NCBI GenBank assembly: GCA_036172665.1
Contig: CM069880.1
Location: 3,722,501 to 3,786,500, forward strand
Direction of reading: 5' to 3'
Length of the DNA: 64,000 nucleotides
Source: Prosopocoilus inquinatus
Lineage: Eukaryota; Arthropoda; Insecta; Coleoptera; Lucanidae
The position numbers and the translations under genes were made by a program. Shown here in pieces: positions 40,573-54,528 of the stretch (the first letter of the stretch is position 1; each line of letters begins with the position of its first letter). The notes beneath the pieces are model-generated. The model saw nothing but the letters and a program-made list of their open reading frames with translations, did not search any database and had not been told where the DNA came from.

Positions 40573-43500
40573 GCGTTGTTCCTGTCCTGTATCTAATCGA
40601 TCCTTACTTATCTATCCTGTTATTTGACTTTACGATGGACTCCAGTAACTCTGATGTGAGATACGAAGTTCTCGGACTCAGCAGGAGCTGGAAATAGTTT
40701 TGAACGATATAACACGTATTAGCGTCGTTCCTGTGATGTATCAAATCGATCCTTACTTATCTATCATGTTATTTGACTTTACGATGGACTCCAGTATCTC
40801 TGATGTGAGATACGAGGTTCTCGGACTCAGCATTAGCTGGAAATAGTTTTGAAAGAAATAACACGTATTAGCGTTGTTCCTGTGATGTATCTAATCGATC
40901 CTTACTTATCTATCTTGTTATTTGACGTTACGATGGACTCCAGTAACTCTGATGTGAGATACGAAGTTTTCGGACGCAGCAGAGGCTGGAAATAGTTTTG
41001 AACGAAACAACACGTATTAGCGTTGTCCCTGTGATGTATCTAATCGATCCTTACTTATCTATCATGTTATTTGACGTTACGATGCACTCCAGTAACTCTG
41101 ATGTGAGATACGAAGTTCTCGGACGCAGCAGAAGCTGGAAATAGTTTTGAACCAAACAACACGTATTAGCGTTGTTCCTGTGATGTATCTAATCGATCCT
41201 TACTTATCTACTATGTTATTTGACGTTTCAACGGACTCCAGTAACTCTGATGTGAAATACGAAGTTCTCGGACTCAGCATTAGCTGGAAATAGTTTTGAA
41301 CGAAATAACACGTATTAGCGTTGTTCCTGTGATGTATCTAATCGATCCTTACTTATCTATCATGTTATTTGACGTTACGATGCACTCCAGTAACTCTGAT
41401 GTGAGATACGAAGTTCTCGGACGCAGCAGAAGCTGGAAATAGTTTTGAACGAAACAACACGTATTAGCGTTGTTCCTGTGATGTACCTAATCGATCCTTA
41501 CTTATCTACTATGTTATTTGACGTTTCAACGGACTCCAGTAACTCTGATGTGAAATACGAAGTTCTCGGACTCAGCATTAGCTGGAAATAGTTTTGAACG
41601 AAATAACACGTATTAGCGTTGTTCCTGTGATGTATCTAATCGATCCTTACTTACCTATCTTGTTATTTGACGTTACGATGGACTCCAGTAACTCTGATGT
41701 GAGATACGAAGTTTTCGGACGCAGCAGAGGCTGGAAATAGTTTTGAACGAAACAACACGTATTAGCGTTGTTCCTGTGATGTATCTAATCGATCCTTACT
41801 TATCTATCATGTTATTTGACGTTACGATGGACACCAGTAACTCTGATGTGAGATACGAAGTTCTCGGACGCAGCAAAAGCTGGAAATAGTTTTGAACGAA
41901 ACAGCACGTATTAGCGTTGTTCCTGTGATGTATATAATCGATCCTTACTTATCTACCATGTTATTTGACGTTTCAACGGACTCCAGTAACTCTGATGAGA
42001 GATACGAAGTTCTCGGACTCAGCATTAGCTGGAAATAGTTTTGAACGAAATAACACGCATTAGCGTTGTTCCTGTGATGTATCTAATCGATCCTTACTTA
42101 TCTATCTTGTTATTTGACGTTACGATGGACTCCAGTAACTCTGATATGAGATACGAAGTTCTCAGATGCAGCAGAAGCTGGAAATAGTTCTGAACGAAAC
42201 AGCACGTATTAGCGTTGTTCCTGTGATGTATCTAATCGATCCTTACTTATCTACTATGTTATTTGACGTTTCAACAGACTCCAGTAACTCTGATGTGATA
42301 TACGAAGTTCTCGGACGCAGCAGAAGCTGGAAATAGTTTTGAACGAAACAACACGTATTAGCGTTGTTCCTGTGATGTATCTAATCGATCCTTATTTATC
42401 TACTATGTTATTTGACGTTTCAACGGACTCCAGTAACTCTGATGTGAGATACGAATTTCTCGGACTCAGCAATAGCTGGAAATAGTTCTGAAAGAAACAG
42501 CACGTATTAGCGTTGTTCCTGTGATGTATCTAATCGATCCTTACTTATCTATCATGTTGTTTGACGTTACGATGGACACCAGTAACTCTAATGTGAGATA
42601 CGAATTTCTCGGACTCAGCATTAGCTGGAAATAGTTTTGAACGAAATAACACGTATTAGCGTTGTTCCTGTGATGTATCTAATCGATCCTTACTTATCTA
42701 CTATGTTATTTGACTTTACGATGGACTCCAGTAACTTTGATGTGAAATACGAAGTTCTCAGACGCAGCAGAAGCTGGAAATAGTTCTGAACGAAGCAGCA
42801 CGTATTAGCGTTGTTCCTGTGATGTATCTAATCGATCCTTACTTATCTACTATGTTATTTGACGTTTCAACAGACTCCAGTAACTCTGATGTGATATACG
42901 AAGTGCTCGGACGCACCAGAAGCTAAAAATAGTTTTGAACGAAACAACACGTATTAGCGTTGTTCCTGTGATGTATCTAATCTATCCTTACTTATCTATC
43001 TTGTTATTTGACTTTACGATGGACTCCAGTAACTCTGATGTGAGATACGAAGTTCTCGGACTCAGCAGGAGCTGGAAATAGTTTTGAACGAAATAACACG
43101 TATTAGCGTTGTTCCTGTGATGTATCTAGTCAATCCTTACTTATCTATCATGTTATTTGACGTTACGATGCACTCCAGTAACTCTGATGAGAGATACGAA
43201 GTTCTCGGACGCAGCAGAGGCTGGAAATAGTTTTGAACGAAACAACACGTATTAGCGTTGTTCCTGTGATGTATCTAATCGATCCTTACTTATCTATCAT
43301 GTTATTTGACGTTACGATGCACTCCAGTAACTCTGATGTGAGATACGAAATTCTCGGACGCAGCAGAAGCTGGAAATAGTTTTGAACGAATCAACACGTA
43401 TTAGCGTTGTTCCTGTGATGTATCTAATCGATCCTTACTTATCTACTATGTTATTTGACGTTTCAACGGACTCCAGTAACTCTGTTGTGAAATACGAAGT

Positions 43501-46500
43501 TCTCGGACTCAGCATTAGCTGGAAATAGTTTTGAACGAAATAACACGTATTAGCGTTGTTCCTGTGATGTATCTAATCGATCCTTACTTATCTATCTTGT
43601 TATTTGACGTTACGATGCACTCCAGTAACTCTGATGTGAGATACGAAGTTCTCGGACGCAGCAGAAGCTGGAAATAGTTTTGAACGAAACAACACGTATT
43701 AGCGTTGTTCCTGTGATGTATCTAATCGATCCTTACTTATCTACTATGTTATTTGACGTTTCAACGGACTCCAGTAACTCTGATGTGAAATACGAAGTTC
43801 TCGGACTCAGCATTAGCTGGAAATAATTTTGAACGAAATAACACGTATTAGCGTTGTTCCTGTGATGTATCTAATCGATCCTTACTTATCTATCTTGTTA
43901 TTTGACGTTACGATGGACTCCAGTAACTCTGATGTGAGATACGATGTTTTCGGACGCAGCAGAGGCTGGAAATAGTTTTGAACGAAACAACACGTATTAG
44001 CGTTGTTCCTGTGATGTATCTAATCGATCCTTACTTATCTACTATGTTATTTGGCGTTTCAACGGACTCCAGTAACTCTGATGTGAGATACGAATTTCTA
44101 GGACTCAGCAATAGCTGTAAATAGTTTTGAACGAAATAACACGTATTAGCGTTGTTCCTGTTATGTATCTAATCGATCCTTACATATCTATCATGTTGTT
44201 TGACGTTACGAAGGACACCAGTAACTCTGATGTGAGATACGAAGTTCTCGGACGCAGCAGGAGCTGGAAATAGTTCTGAACGAAACAACACGTATTAGCG
44301 TTATTCCTGTGATGTATCTAATCGATCCTTACTTATCTACTATGTTATTTGACGTTTCAACGGACTCCAGTAACTCTGATGTGAGATACGAGGTTCTCGG
44401 ACTCAGCAGGAGCTGGAAATAGTTTTGAACGAAATAACACGTATTAGCGTTGTTCCTGTGATGTATCTAGTCAATCCTTACTTATCTATCATGTTATTTG
44501 ACGTTACGATGCACTCCAGTAACTCTGATTTGAGATACGAAGTTCTCGGACGCAGCAGAAGCTGGAAATAGTTTCGAACGAAACAACAATTATTAGCGTT
44601 GTTCCTGTGAAGTATCTAATCGATCCTTACTTATCTACTATGTTATTTGAAGTTTCAACGGACTCCAGTAACTCTAATGTGAGATACGAAGTTCTCGGAC
44701 TCAGCATTAGCTGGAAATAGTTTTGAACGAAATAACACGTATTAGCGTTGTTCCTGTGATGTATCTAATCGATCCTTACTTATCTATCTTGTTATTTGAC
44801 GTTACGATGGACTCCAGTAACTCTGATGTGAGATACGAAGTTTTCGGACGCAGCAGAAGCTGGAAATAGTTTTGAACGAAACAACACGTATTAGCGTTGT
44901 TCCTGTGATGTATCTAATCGATCCTTACTTATCTACTATGTTATTTGACTTTACGATGGACTCCAGTAACTGATGTGAGATACGAAGTTCTCGGACTCAG
45001 CAGGAGCTGGAAATAGTTTTGAACGAAATAACACGTATTAGCGTTGTTCCTGTGATGTATCTAATCGATCCTTACTTATCTATCATGTTGTTTGACGTTA
45101 CGATGGACTCCAGTAACTCTGATGTGAGATACGAAGTTCTCGGACTCAGCATTAGCTGGAAATAGTTCTGAACGAAACAACACGTATTATCGTTGTTCCT
45201 GTGATGTATTTAATCGATCCTTACTCATCTATCATGTTATTTGACTTTACGATGGACTCCAGTAACTCTGATGTGAGATTCGAAGTTCTCGGACTCAGCA
45301 GGAGCTGGAAATAGTTTTGAACGAGATAACACGTATTAGCGTTGTTCCTGTGATGTATCTAATCGATCCTTACTTATCTATCTTGTTATTTGACGTTACG
45401 ATGCACTCCAGTAACTCTGATGTGAGATACGAAGTTCTCGGACGCAGCAGAAGCTGGAAATAGTTTTGAACGAAACAACACGTATTAGCGTCGTTCCTGT
45501 GATGTACCTAATCGATCCTTACTTATCTATCATGTTATTTGACTTTACGATGGACTCCAGTAACTCTGATGTGAGATACGAAGTTCTCGGACTCAGCAGG
45601 AGCTGGAAATAGTTTTGAACGAAATAGCACGTATTAGCGTTGTTCCTGTGATGTATCTAATCGATCCTTAATTTTCTACTATGTTATTTGACGTTTCAAC
45701 TTATTCCAGTAACTCTGATGTGAGATACGAAGTTCTCGGACGCAGCAGAAGCTGGAAATAGTTTTGAACGAAACAACACGTATTAGCGTTGTTCCTGTTA
45801 TGTATCTAATCGATCCTTACTTATCTACTATGTTATTTGACGTTTCAACGGACCCCAGTAACTCTGATGTGAGATACGAAGTTCTCGGACGCAGCAGGAG
45901 CTGGAAATAGTTCTGAACGAAACAACACGTATTAGCGTTATTCCTGTGATATATCTAATCGATCCTTACTTATCTACTATGTTATTTGACGTTTCAACGG
46001 ACTCCAGTAACTCTGATGTGAGATACGAGGTTCTCGGACTCAGCAGGAGCTGGAAATAGTTTTGAACGAAATAACACGTATTAGCGTTGTTCCTGTGATG
46101 TATCTAGTCAATCCTTACTTATCTATCATGTTATTTGACGTTACGATGCACTCCAGTAACTCTGATTTGAGATACGAAGTTCTCGGACGCAGCAGAAGCT
46201 GGAAATAGTTTCGAACGAAACAACAATTATTAGCGTTGTTCCTGTGAAGTATCTAATCGATCCTTACTTATCTACTATGTTATTTGAAGTTTCAACGGAC
46301 TCCAGTAACTCTAATGTGAGATACGAAGTTCTCGGACTCAGCATTAGCTGGAAATAGTTTTGAACGAAATAACACGTATTAGCGTTGTTCCTGTGATGTA
46401 TCTAATCGATCCTTACTTATCTATCTTGTTATTTGACGTTACGATGGACTCCAGTAACTCTGATGTGAGATACGAAGTTTTCGGACGCAGCAGAAGCTGG

Positions 46501-47273
46501 AAATAGTTTTGAACGAAACAACACGTATTAGCGTTGTTCCTGTGATGTATCTAATCGATCCTTACTTATCTACTATGTTATTTGACTTTACGATGGACTA
46601 TAGTAACTGATGTGAGATACGAAGTTCTCGGACTCAGCAGGAGCTGGAAATAGTTTTGAACGAAATAACACGTATTAGCGTTGTTCCTGTGATGTATCTA
46701 ATCGATCCTTACTTATCTATCATGTTGTTTGACGTTACGATGGACTCCAGTAACTCTGATGTGAGATACGAAGTTCTCGGACTCAGCATTAGCTGGAAAT
46801 AGTTCTGAACGAAACAACACGTATTATCGTTGTTCCTGTGATGTATTTAATCGATCCTTACTCATCTATCATGTTATTTGACTTTACGATGGACTCCAGT
46901 AACTCTGATGTGAGATTCGAAGTTCTCGGACTCAGCAGGAGCTGGAAATAGTTTTGAACGAGATAACACGTATTAGCGTTGTTCCTGTGATGTATCTAAT
47001 CGATCCTTACTTATCTATCTTGTTATTTGACGTTACGATGCACTCCAGTAACTCTGATGTGAGATACGAAGTTCTCGGACGCAGCAGAAGCTGGAAATAG
47101 TTTTGAACGAAACAACACGTATTAGCGTCGTTCCTGTGATGTACCTAATCGATCCTTACTTATCTATCATGTTATTTGACTTTACGATGGACTCCAGTAA
47201 CTCTGATGTGAGATACGAAGTTCTCGGACTCAGCAGGAGCTGGAAATAGTTTTGAACGAAATAGCACGTATTA
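39977..47273 (+). repeat. B-domain HOR copy 3 (49 monomers, 7297 bp), chimeric
   Basis: Two parts. 39977-45636 (38 monomers, 5660 bp) matches copy 4 at a constant offset of 7297 and shares its private states (CTTACCTATCTTG, GGAAATAATTTTG, CTTACATATC, CT-deletion allele GGACTCCAG). 45637-47273 (11 monomers) begins with an AATTTTCTACTATG/CAACTTATTCC monomer. It then repeats the nine-monomer tail in the copy 1/2 version (GATATATC, GGACTATAG). Two monomers present in copies 1 and 2 after the TACGATGTTTTCGG monomer are missing. Length is 49 x 149 - 4 because the CT deletion occurs twice. Confidence 0.87.
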
Positions 47274-47869
47274 GCGTTGTTCCTGTGATGTATCTAATCG
47301 ATCCTTACTCATCTCTCATGTTATTTGGCGTTTCGATGGACTCCAGTAACATTGATGTGAGTTACGAAGTTCTCGGACGCAGCTGAAGCTAGAAATAGTT
47401 TTAAAGGAAACAACACGCATTAGCGTTGTTACTGTGATGTATCTAATCGATCCTTACTCATCTATCATGTTGTCTGGCGTTTCGATGGACTCCAGTAACT
47501 TTGATGTGAGATACGAAGTTCTCGGACGCAGCTGAAGCTAGAAATAGTTTTAAACGAAACAACACCCATTAGCGTTGTTCCTGTGATGTATCTAATCGAT
47601 CCTTACTTATCTACTATGTTATTTGAAGTTTCGATGGACTCCAGTAACTCTGATGTGAGATACGAAATTTTCGGACGCAGCAGAAGCTGGAAATAGTTTT
47701 GAACGAAACAACACGGATTAGCGTTGTTCCTGTGATGTATCTAAACGATCCTTACTTATATAACATGTTATTTGACGTTTGGATGGACTCCAGTAAGTCT
47801 GATGTGAGATACAAAGTTTTTGGACGCAGCAGGAGCTGGAAATACTTTTAAACGAAACAACACGTATTA
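47274..47869 (+). repeat. Four-monomer A-type cassette, occurrence 5 (last)
   Basis: The last A-type cassette in the window, with the CATGTTGTCTGG allele. No A-type monomers are found to its right, where the unit start is instead marked by the TTTTCTACTATG monomer. Confidence 0.88.
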
Positions 47870-50800
47870 GCGTTGTTCCTGTCCTGTATCTAATCGATCC
47901 TTACTTATCTATCCTGTTATTTGACTTTACGATGGACTCCAGTAACTCTGATGTGAGATACGAAGTTCTCGGACTCAGCAGGAGCTGGAAATAGTTTTGA
48001 ACGATATAACACGTATTAGCGTCGTTCCTGTGATGTATCAAATCGATCCTTACTTATCTATCATGTTATTTGACTTTACGATGGACTCCAGTATCTCTGA
48101 TGTGAGATACGAGGTTCTCGGACTCAGCATTAGCTGGAAATAGTTTTGAAAGAAATAACACGTATTAGCGTTGTTCCTGTGATGTATCTAATCGATCCTT
48201 ACTTATCTATCTTGTTATTTGACGTTACGATGGACTCCAGTAACTCTGATGTGAGATACGAAGTTTTCGGACGCAGCAGAGGCTGGAAATAGTTTTGAAC
48301 GAAACAACACGTATTAGCGTTGTCCCTGTGATGTATCTAATCGATCCTTACTTATCTATCATGTTATTTGACGTTACGATGCACTCCAGTAACTCTGATG
48401 TGAGATACGAAGTTCTCGGACGCAGCAGAAGCTGGAAATAGTTTTGAACCAAACAACACGTATTAGCGTTGTTCCTGTGATGTATCTAATCGATCCTTAC
48501 TTATCTACTATGTTATTTGACGTTTCAACGGACTCCAGTAACTCTGATGTGAAATACGAAGTTCTCGGACTCAGCATTAGCTGGAAATAGTTTTGAACGA
48601 AATAACACGTATTAGCGTTGTTCCTGTGATGTATCTAATCGATCCTTACTTATCTATCATGTTATTTGACGTTACGATGCACTCCAGTAACTCTGATGTG
48701 AGATACGAAGTTCTCGGACGCAGCAGAAGCTGGAAATAGTTTTGAACGAAACAACACGTATTAGCGTTGTTCCTGTGATGTACCTAATCGATCCTTACTT
48801 ATCTACTATGTTATTTGACGTTTCAACGGACTCCAGTAACTCTGATGTGAAATACGAAGTTCTCGGACTCAGCATTAGCTGGAAATAGTTTTGAACGAAA
48901 TAACACGTATTAGCGTTGTTCCTGTGATGTATCTAATCGATCCTTACTTACCTATCTTGTTATTTGACGTTACGATGGACTCCAGTAACTCTGATGTGAG
49001 ATACGAAGTTTTCGGACGCAGCAGAGGCTGGAAATAGTTTTGAACGAAACAACACGTATTAGCGTTGTTCCTGTGATGTATCTAATCGATCCTTACTTAT
49101 CTATCATGTTATTTGACGTTACGATGGACACCAGTAACTCTGATGTGAGATACGAAGTTCTCGGACGCAGCAAAAGCTGGAAATAGTTTTGAACGAAACA
49201 GCACGTATTAGCGTTGTTCCTGTGATGTATATAATCGATCCTTACTTATCTACCATGTTATTTGACGTTTCAACGGACTCCAGTAACTCTGATGAGAGAT
49301 ACGAAGTTCTCGGACTCAGCATTAGCTGGAAATAGTTTTGAACGAAATAACACGCATTAGCGTTGTTCCTGTGATGTATCTAATCGATCCTTACTTATCT
49401 ATCTTGTTATTTGACGTTACGATGGACTCCAGTAACTCTGATATGAGATACGAAGTTCTCAGATGCAGCAGAAGCTGGAAATAGTTCTGAACGAAACAGC
49501 ACGTATTAGCGTTGTTCCTGTGATGTATCTAATCGATCCTTACTTATCTACTATGTTATTTGACGTTTCAACAGACTCCAGTAACTCTGATGTGATATAC
49601 GAAGTTCTCGGACGCAGCAGAAGCTGGAAATAGTTTTGAACGAAACAACACGTATTAGCGTTGTTCCTGTGATGTATCTAATCGATCCTTATTTATCTAC
49701 TATGTTATTTGACGTTTCAACGGACTCCAGTAACTCTGATGTGAGATACGAATTTCTCGGACTCAGCAATAGCTGGAAATAGTTCTGAAAGAAACAGCAC
49801 GTATTAGCGTTGTTCCTGTGATGTATCTAATCGATCCTTACTTATCTATCATGTTGTTTGACGTTACGATGGACACCAGTAACTCTAATGTGAGATACGA
49901 ATTTCTCGGACTCAGCATTAGCTGGAAATAGTTTTGAACGAAATAACACGTATTAGCGTTGTTCCTGTGATGTATCTAATCGATCCTTACTTATCTACTA
50001 TGTTATTTGACTTTACGATGGACTCCAGTAACTTTGATGTGAAATACGAAGTTCTCAGACGCAGCAGAAGCTGGAAATAGTTCTGAACGAAGCAGCACGT
50101 ATTAGCGTTGTTCCTGTGATGTATCTAATCGATCCTTACTTATCTACTATGTTATTTGACGTTTCAACAGACTCCAGTAACTCTGATGTGATATACGAAG
50201 TGCTCGGACGCACCAGAAGCTAAAAATAGTTTTGAACGAAACAACACGTATTAGCGTTGTTCCTGTGATGTATCTAATCGATCCTTACTTATCTATCTTG
50301 TTATTTGACTTTACGATGGACTCCAGTAACTCTGATGTGAGATACGAAGTTCTCGGACTCAGCAGGAGCTGGAAATAGTTTTGAACGAAATAACACGTAT
50401 TAGCGTTGTTCCTGTGATGTATCTAGTCAATCCTTACTTATCTATCATGTTATTTGACGTTACGATGCACTCCAGTAACTCTGATGAGAGATACGAAGTT
50501 CTCGGACGCAGCAGAGGCTGGAAATAGTTTTGAACGAAACAACACGTATTAGCGTTGTTCCTGTGATGTATCTAATCGATCCTTACTTATCTATCATGTT
50601 ATTTGACGTTACGATGCACTCCAGTAACTCTGATGTGAGATACGAAATTCTCGGACGCAGCAGAAGCTGGAAATAGTTTTGAACGAATCAACACGTATTA
50701 GCGTTGTTCCTGTGATGTATCTAATCGATCCTTACTTATCTACTATGTTATTTGACGTTTCAACGGACTCCAGTAACTCTGTTGTGAAATACGAAGTTCT

Positions 50801-52933
50801 CGGACTCAGCATTAGCTGGAAATAGTTTTGAACGAAATAACACGTATTAGCGTTGTTCCTGTGATGTATCTAATCGATCCTTACTTATCTATCTTGTTAT
50901 TTGACGTTACGATGCACTCCAGTAACTCTGATGTGAGATACGAAGTTCTCGGACGCAGCAGAAGCTGGAAATAGTTTTGAACGAAACAACACGTATTAGC
51001 GTTGTTCCTGTGATGTATCTAATCGATCCTTACTTATCTACTATGTTATTTGACGTTTCAACGGACTCCAGTAACTCTGATGTGAAATACGAAGTTCTCG
51101 GACTCAGCATTAGCTGGAAATAATTTTGAACGAAATAACACGTATTAGCGTTGTTCCTGTGATGTATCTAATCGATCCTTACTTATCTATCTTGTTATTT
51201 GACGTTACGATGGACTCCAGTAACTCTGATGTGAGATACGATGTTTTCGGACGCAGCAGAGGCTGGAAATAGTTTTGAACGAAACAACACGTATTAGCGT
51301 TGTTCCTGTGATGTATCTAATCGATCCTTACTTATCTACTATGTTATTTGGCGTTTCAACGGACTCCAGTAACTCTGATGTGAGATACGAATTTCTAGGA
51401 CTCAGCAATAGCTGTAAATAGTTTTGAACGAAATAACACGTATTAGCGTTGTTCCTGTTATGTATCTAATCGATCCTTACATATCTATCATGTTGTTTGA
51501 CGTTACGAAGGACACCAGTAACTCTGATGTGAGATACGAAGTTCTCGGACGCAGCAGGAGCTGGAAATAGTTCTGAACGAAACAACACGTATTAGCGTTA
51601 TTCCTGTGATGTATCTAATCGATCCTTACTTATCTACTATGTTATTTGACGTTTCAACGGACTCCAGTAACTCTGATGTGAGATACGAGGTTCTCGGACT
51701 CAGCAGGAGCTGGAAATAGTTTTGAACGAAATAACACGTATTAGCGTTGTTCCTGTGATGTATCTAGTCAATCCTTACTTATCTATCATGTTATTTGACG
51801 TTACGATGCACTCCAGTAACTCTGATTTGAGATACGAAGTTCTCGGACGCAGCAGAAGCTGGAAATAGTTTCGAACGAAACAACAATTATTAGCGTTGTT
51901 CCTGTGAAGTATCTAATCGATCCTTACTTATCTACTATGTTATTTGAAGTTTCAACGGACTCCAGTAACTCTAATGTGAGATACGAAGTTCTCGGACTCA
52001 GCATTAGCTGGAAATAGTTTTGAACGAAATAACACGTATTAGCGTTGTTCCTGTGATGTATCTAATCGATCCTTACTTATCTATCTTGTTATTTGACGTT
52101 ACGATGGACTCCAGTAACTCTGATGTGAGATACGAAGTTTTCGGACGCAGCAGAAGCTGGAAATAGTTTTGAACGAAACAACACGTATTAGCGTTGTTCC
52201 TGTGATGTATCTAATCGATCCTTACTTATCTACTATGTTATTTGACTTTACGATGGACTCCAGTAACTGATGTGAGATACGAAGTTCTCGGACTCAGCAG
52301 GAGCTGGAAATAGTTTTGAACGAAATAACACGTATTAGCGTTGTTCCTGTGATGTATCTAATCGATCCTTACTTATCTATCATGTTGTTTGACGTTACGA
52401 TGGACTCCAGTAACTCTGATGTGAGATACGAAGTTCTCGGACTCAGCATTAGCTGGAAATAGTTCTGAACGAAACAACACGTATTATCGTTGTTCCTGTG
52501 ATGTATTTAATCGATCCTTACTCATCTATCATGTTATTTGACTTTACGATGGACTCCAGTAACTCTGATGTGAGATTCGAAGTTCTCGGACTCAGCAGGA
52601 GCTGGAAATAGTTTTGAACGAGATAACACGTATTAGCGTTGTTCCTGTGATGTATCTAATCGATCCTTACTTATCTATCTTGTTATTTGACGTTACGATG
52701 CACTCCAGTAACTCTGATGTGAGATACGAAGTTCTCGGACGCAGCAGAAGCTGGAAATAGTTTTGAACGAAACAACACGTATTAGCGTCGTTCCTGTGAT
52801 GTACCTAATCGATCCTTACTTATCTATCATGTTATTTGACTTTACGATGGACTCCAGTAACTCTGATGTGAGATACGAAGTTCTCGGACTCAGCAGGAGC
52901 TGGAAATAGTTTTGAACGAAATAGCACGTATTA
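47274..52933 (+). repeat. B-domain HOR copy 4 (38 monomers, 5660 bp)
   Basis: Colinear with 39977-45636, same length and offset 7297. The clearest difference found is CTATCC at about 42983 in copy 3 versus CGATCC at about 50280 here. It leads into an AATTTTCTACTATG monomer at 52934 and a different series, where copy 3 continues with a copy 1/2-type tail. Confidence 0.88.
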
Positions 52934-53380
52934 GCGTTGTTCCTGTGATGTATCTAATCGATCCTTAATTTTCTACTATGTTATTTGACGTTTCAACTTA
53001 TTCCAGTAACTCTGATGTGAGATACGAAGTTCTCGGACGCAGCAGAAGCTGGAAATAGTTTTGAACGAAACAACACGTATTAGCGTTGTTCCTGTTATGT
53101 ATCTAATCGATCCTTACTTATCTACTATGTTATTTGACGTTTCAACGGACCCCAGTAACTCTGATGTGAGATACGAAGTTCTCGGACTCAGCAATAGCTG
53201 GAAATAGTTTTGAATGAAATAACACGTATTAGCGTTGTTCCTGTGATGTATCTAATCGATCCTTACTTATCTATCATGTTATTTGAAGTTACGATGGACT
53301 CCAGTATCTCTGATGTGAGATACGAAGTTCTCGGACGCAGCAGGAGCTGGAAATAGTTCTGAACGAAACAACACGTATTA

Positions 53381-53529
53381 GCGTTGTTCCTGTGATGTAT
53401 CTAATCGATCCTTACTTATCTATCATGTTATTTGACTTTACGATGGACTCCAGTAACTCTGATGTGAGATACGAAGTTCTCGGACTCAGCAGGAGCTGGA
53501 AATAGTTTTGAACGATATAACACGTATTA
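53381..53529 (+). repeat. Reference B-type monomer (149 bp)
   Basis: A representative of the right superfamily. Diagnostic states are GACTTTACGATGG, AACTCTGATG, GAAGTTCTCGGACTCAGC, AGGAGCTGG and a TTTTGAACGATATAACACGT linker. Other common B states are GTTACGATGCACTCC, GTTTCAACGGACTCC and CTCAGCATTAGC. Eight CpG dinucleotides occur per B monomer against an expectation of about 5.8 from its 27 C and 32 G, so CpG is not depleted. Confidence 0.95.
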
Positions 53530-54423
53530 GCGTTGTTCCTGTGATGTATCTAATCGATCCTTACTTATCTATCTTGTTATTTGACGTTACGATACACTCC
53601 AGTAACTCTGATGTGAGATACGAAGTTCTCGGACGCAGCATTAGCTGGAAATAGTTTTGAACGAAATAACACGTATTAGCGTTGTTCCTGTGATGTATCT
53701 AATCGATCCTTACTTATCTATCATGTTATTTGACGTTACGATGCACTCCAGTAACTCTGATGTGAGATACGAAGTTCTCGGGCGCAGCAGAAGCTGGAAA
53801 TAGTTTTGAACGAAACAACACGTATTAGCGTTGTTCCTGTGATGTACCTAATCGATCCTTACTTATCTACTATGTTATTTGACGTTTCAACGGACTCCAG
53901 TAACTCTGATGTGAAATACGAAGTTCTCGGACTCAGCATTAGCTGGAAATAGTTTTGAACGAAATAACACGTATTAGCGTTGTTCCTGTGATGTATCTAA
54001 TCGATCCTTACTTATCTATCTTGTTATTTGACGTTACGATGGACTCCAGTAACTCTGATGTGACATACGAAGTTTTCGGACGCAGCAGAGGCTGGAAATA
54101 GTTTTGAACGAAACAACACGTATTAGCGTTGTTCCTGTGATGTATCTAATCGATCCTTACTTATCTATCTTGTTATTTGACGTTACGATGGACTCCAGTA
54201 ACTCTGATATGAGATACGAAGTTCTCAGATGCAGCAGAAGCTGGAAATAGTTCTGAACGAAACAGCACGTATTAGCGTTGTTCCTGTGATGTATCTAATC
54301 GATCCTTACTTATCTACTATGTTATTTGACGTTTCATCAGACTCCAGTAACTCTGATGTGATATACGAAGTTCTCGGACGCAGCAGAAGCTGGAAATAGT
54401 TTTGAACGAAACAACACGTATTA

Positions 54424-54528
54424 GCGTTGTTCCTGTGATGTATCTAATCGATCCTTATTTATCTACTATGTTATTTGACGTTTCAACGCAGGAGCTGGAA
54501 ATAGTTTTGAACGAAATAACACGTATTA
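54424..54528 (+). repeat. 105-bp hybrid monomer with 44-bp deletion
   Basis: The sequence runs GACGTTTCAACG directly into CAGGAGCTGG, missing the 44 bp from GACTCC to CTCAG. The left part resembles the 56615 monomer type (CCTTATTTATC) and the right part the 59595 type, so it is a join of two monomers lying far apart in the full unit. At most one base of microhomology (G) is visible. The 105-bp length is a multiple of three, which opens an accidental reading frame across it. Confidence 0.88.
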
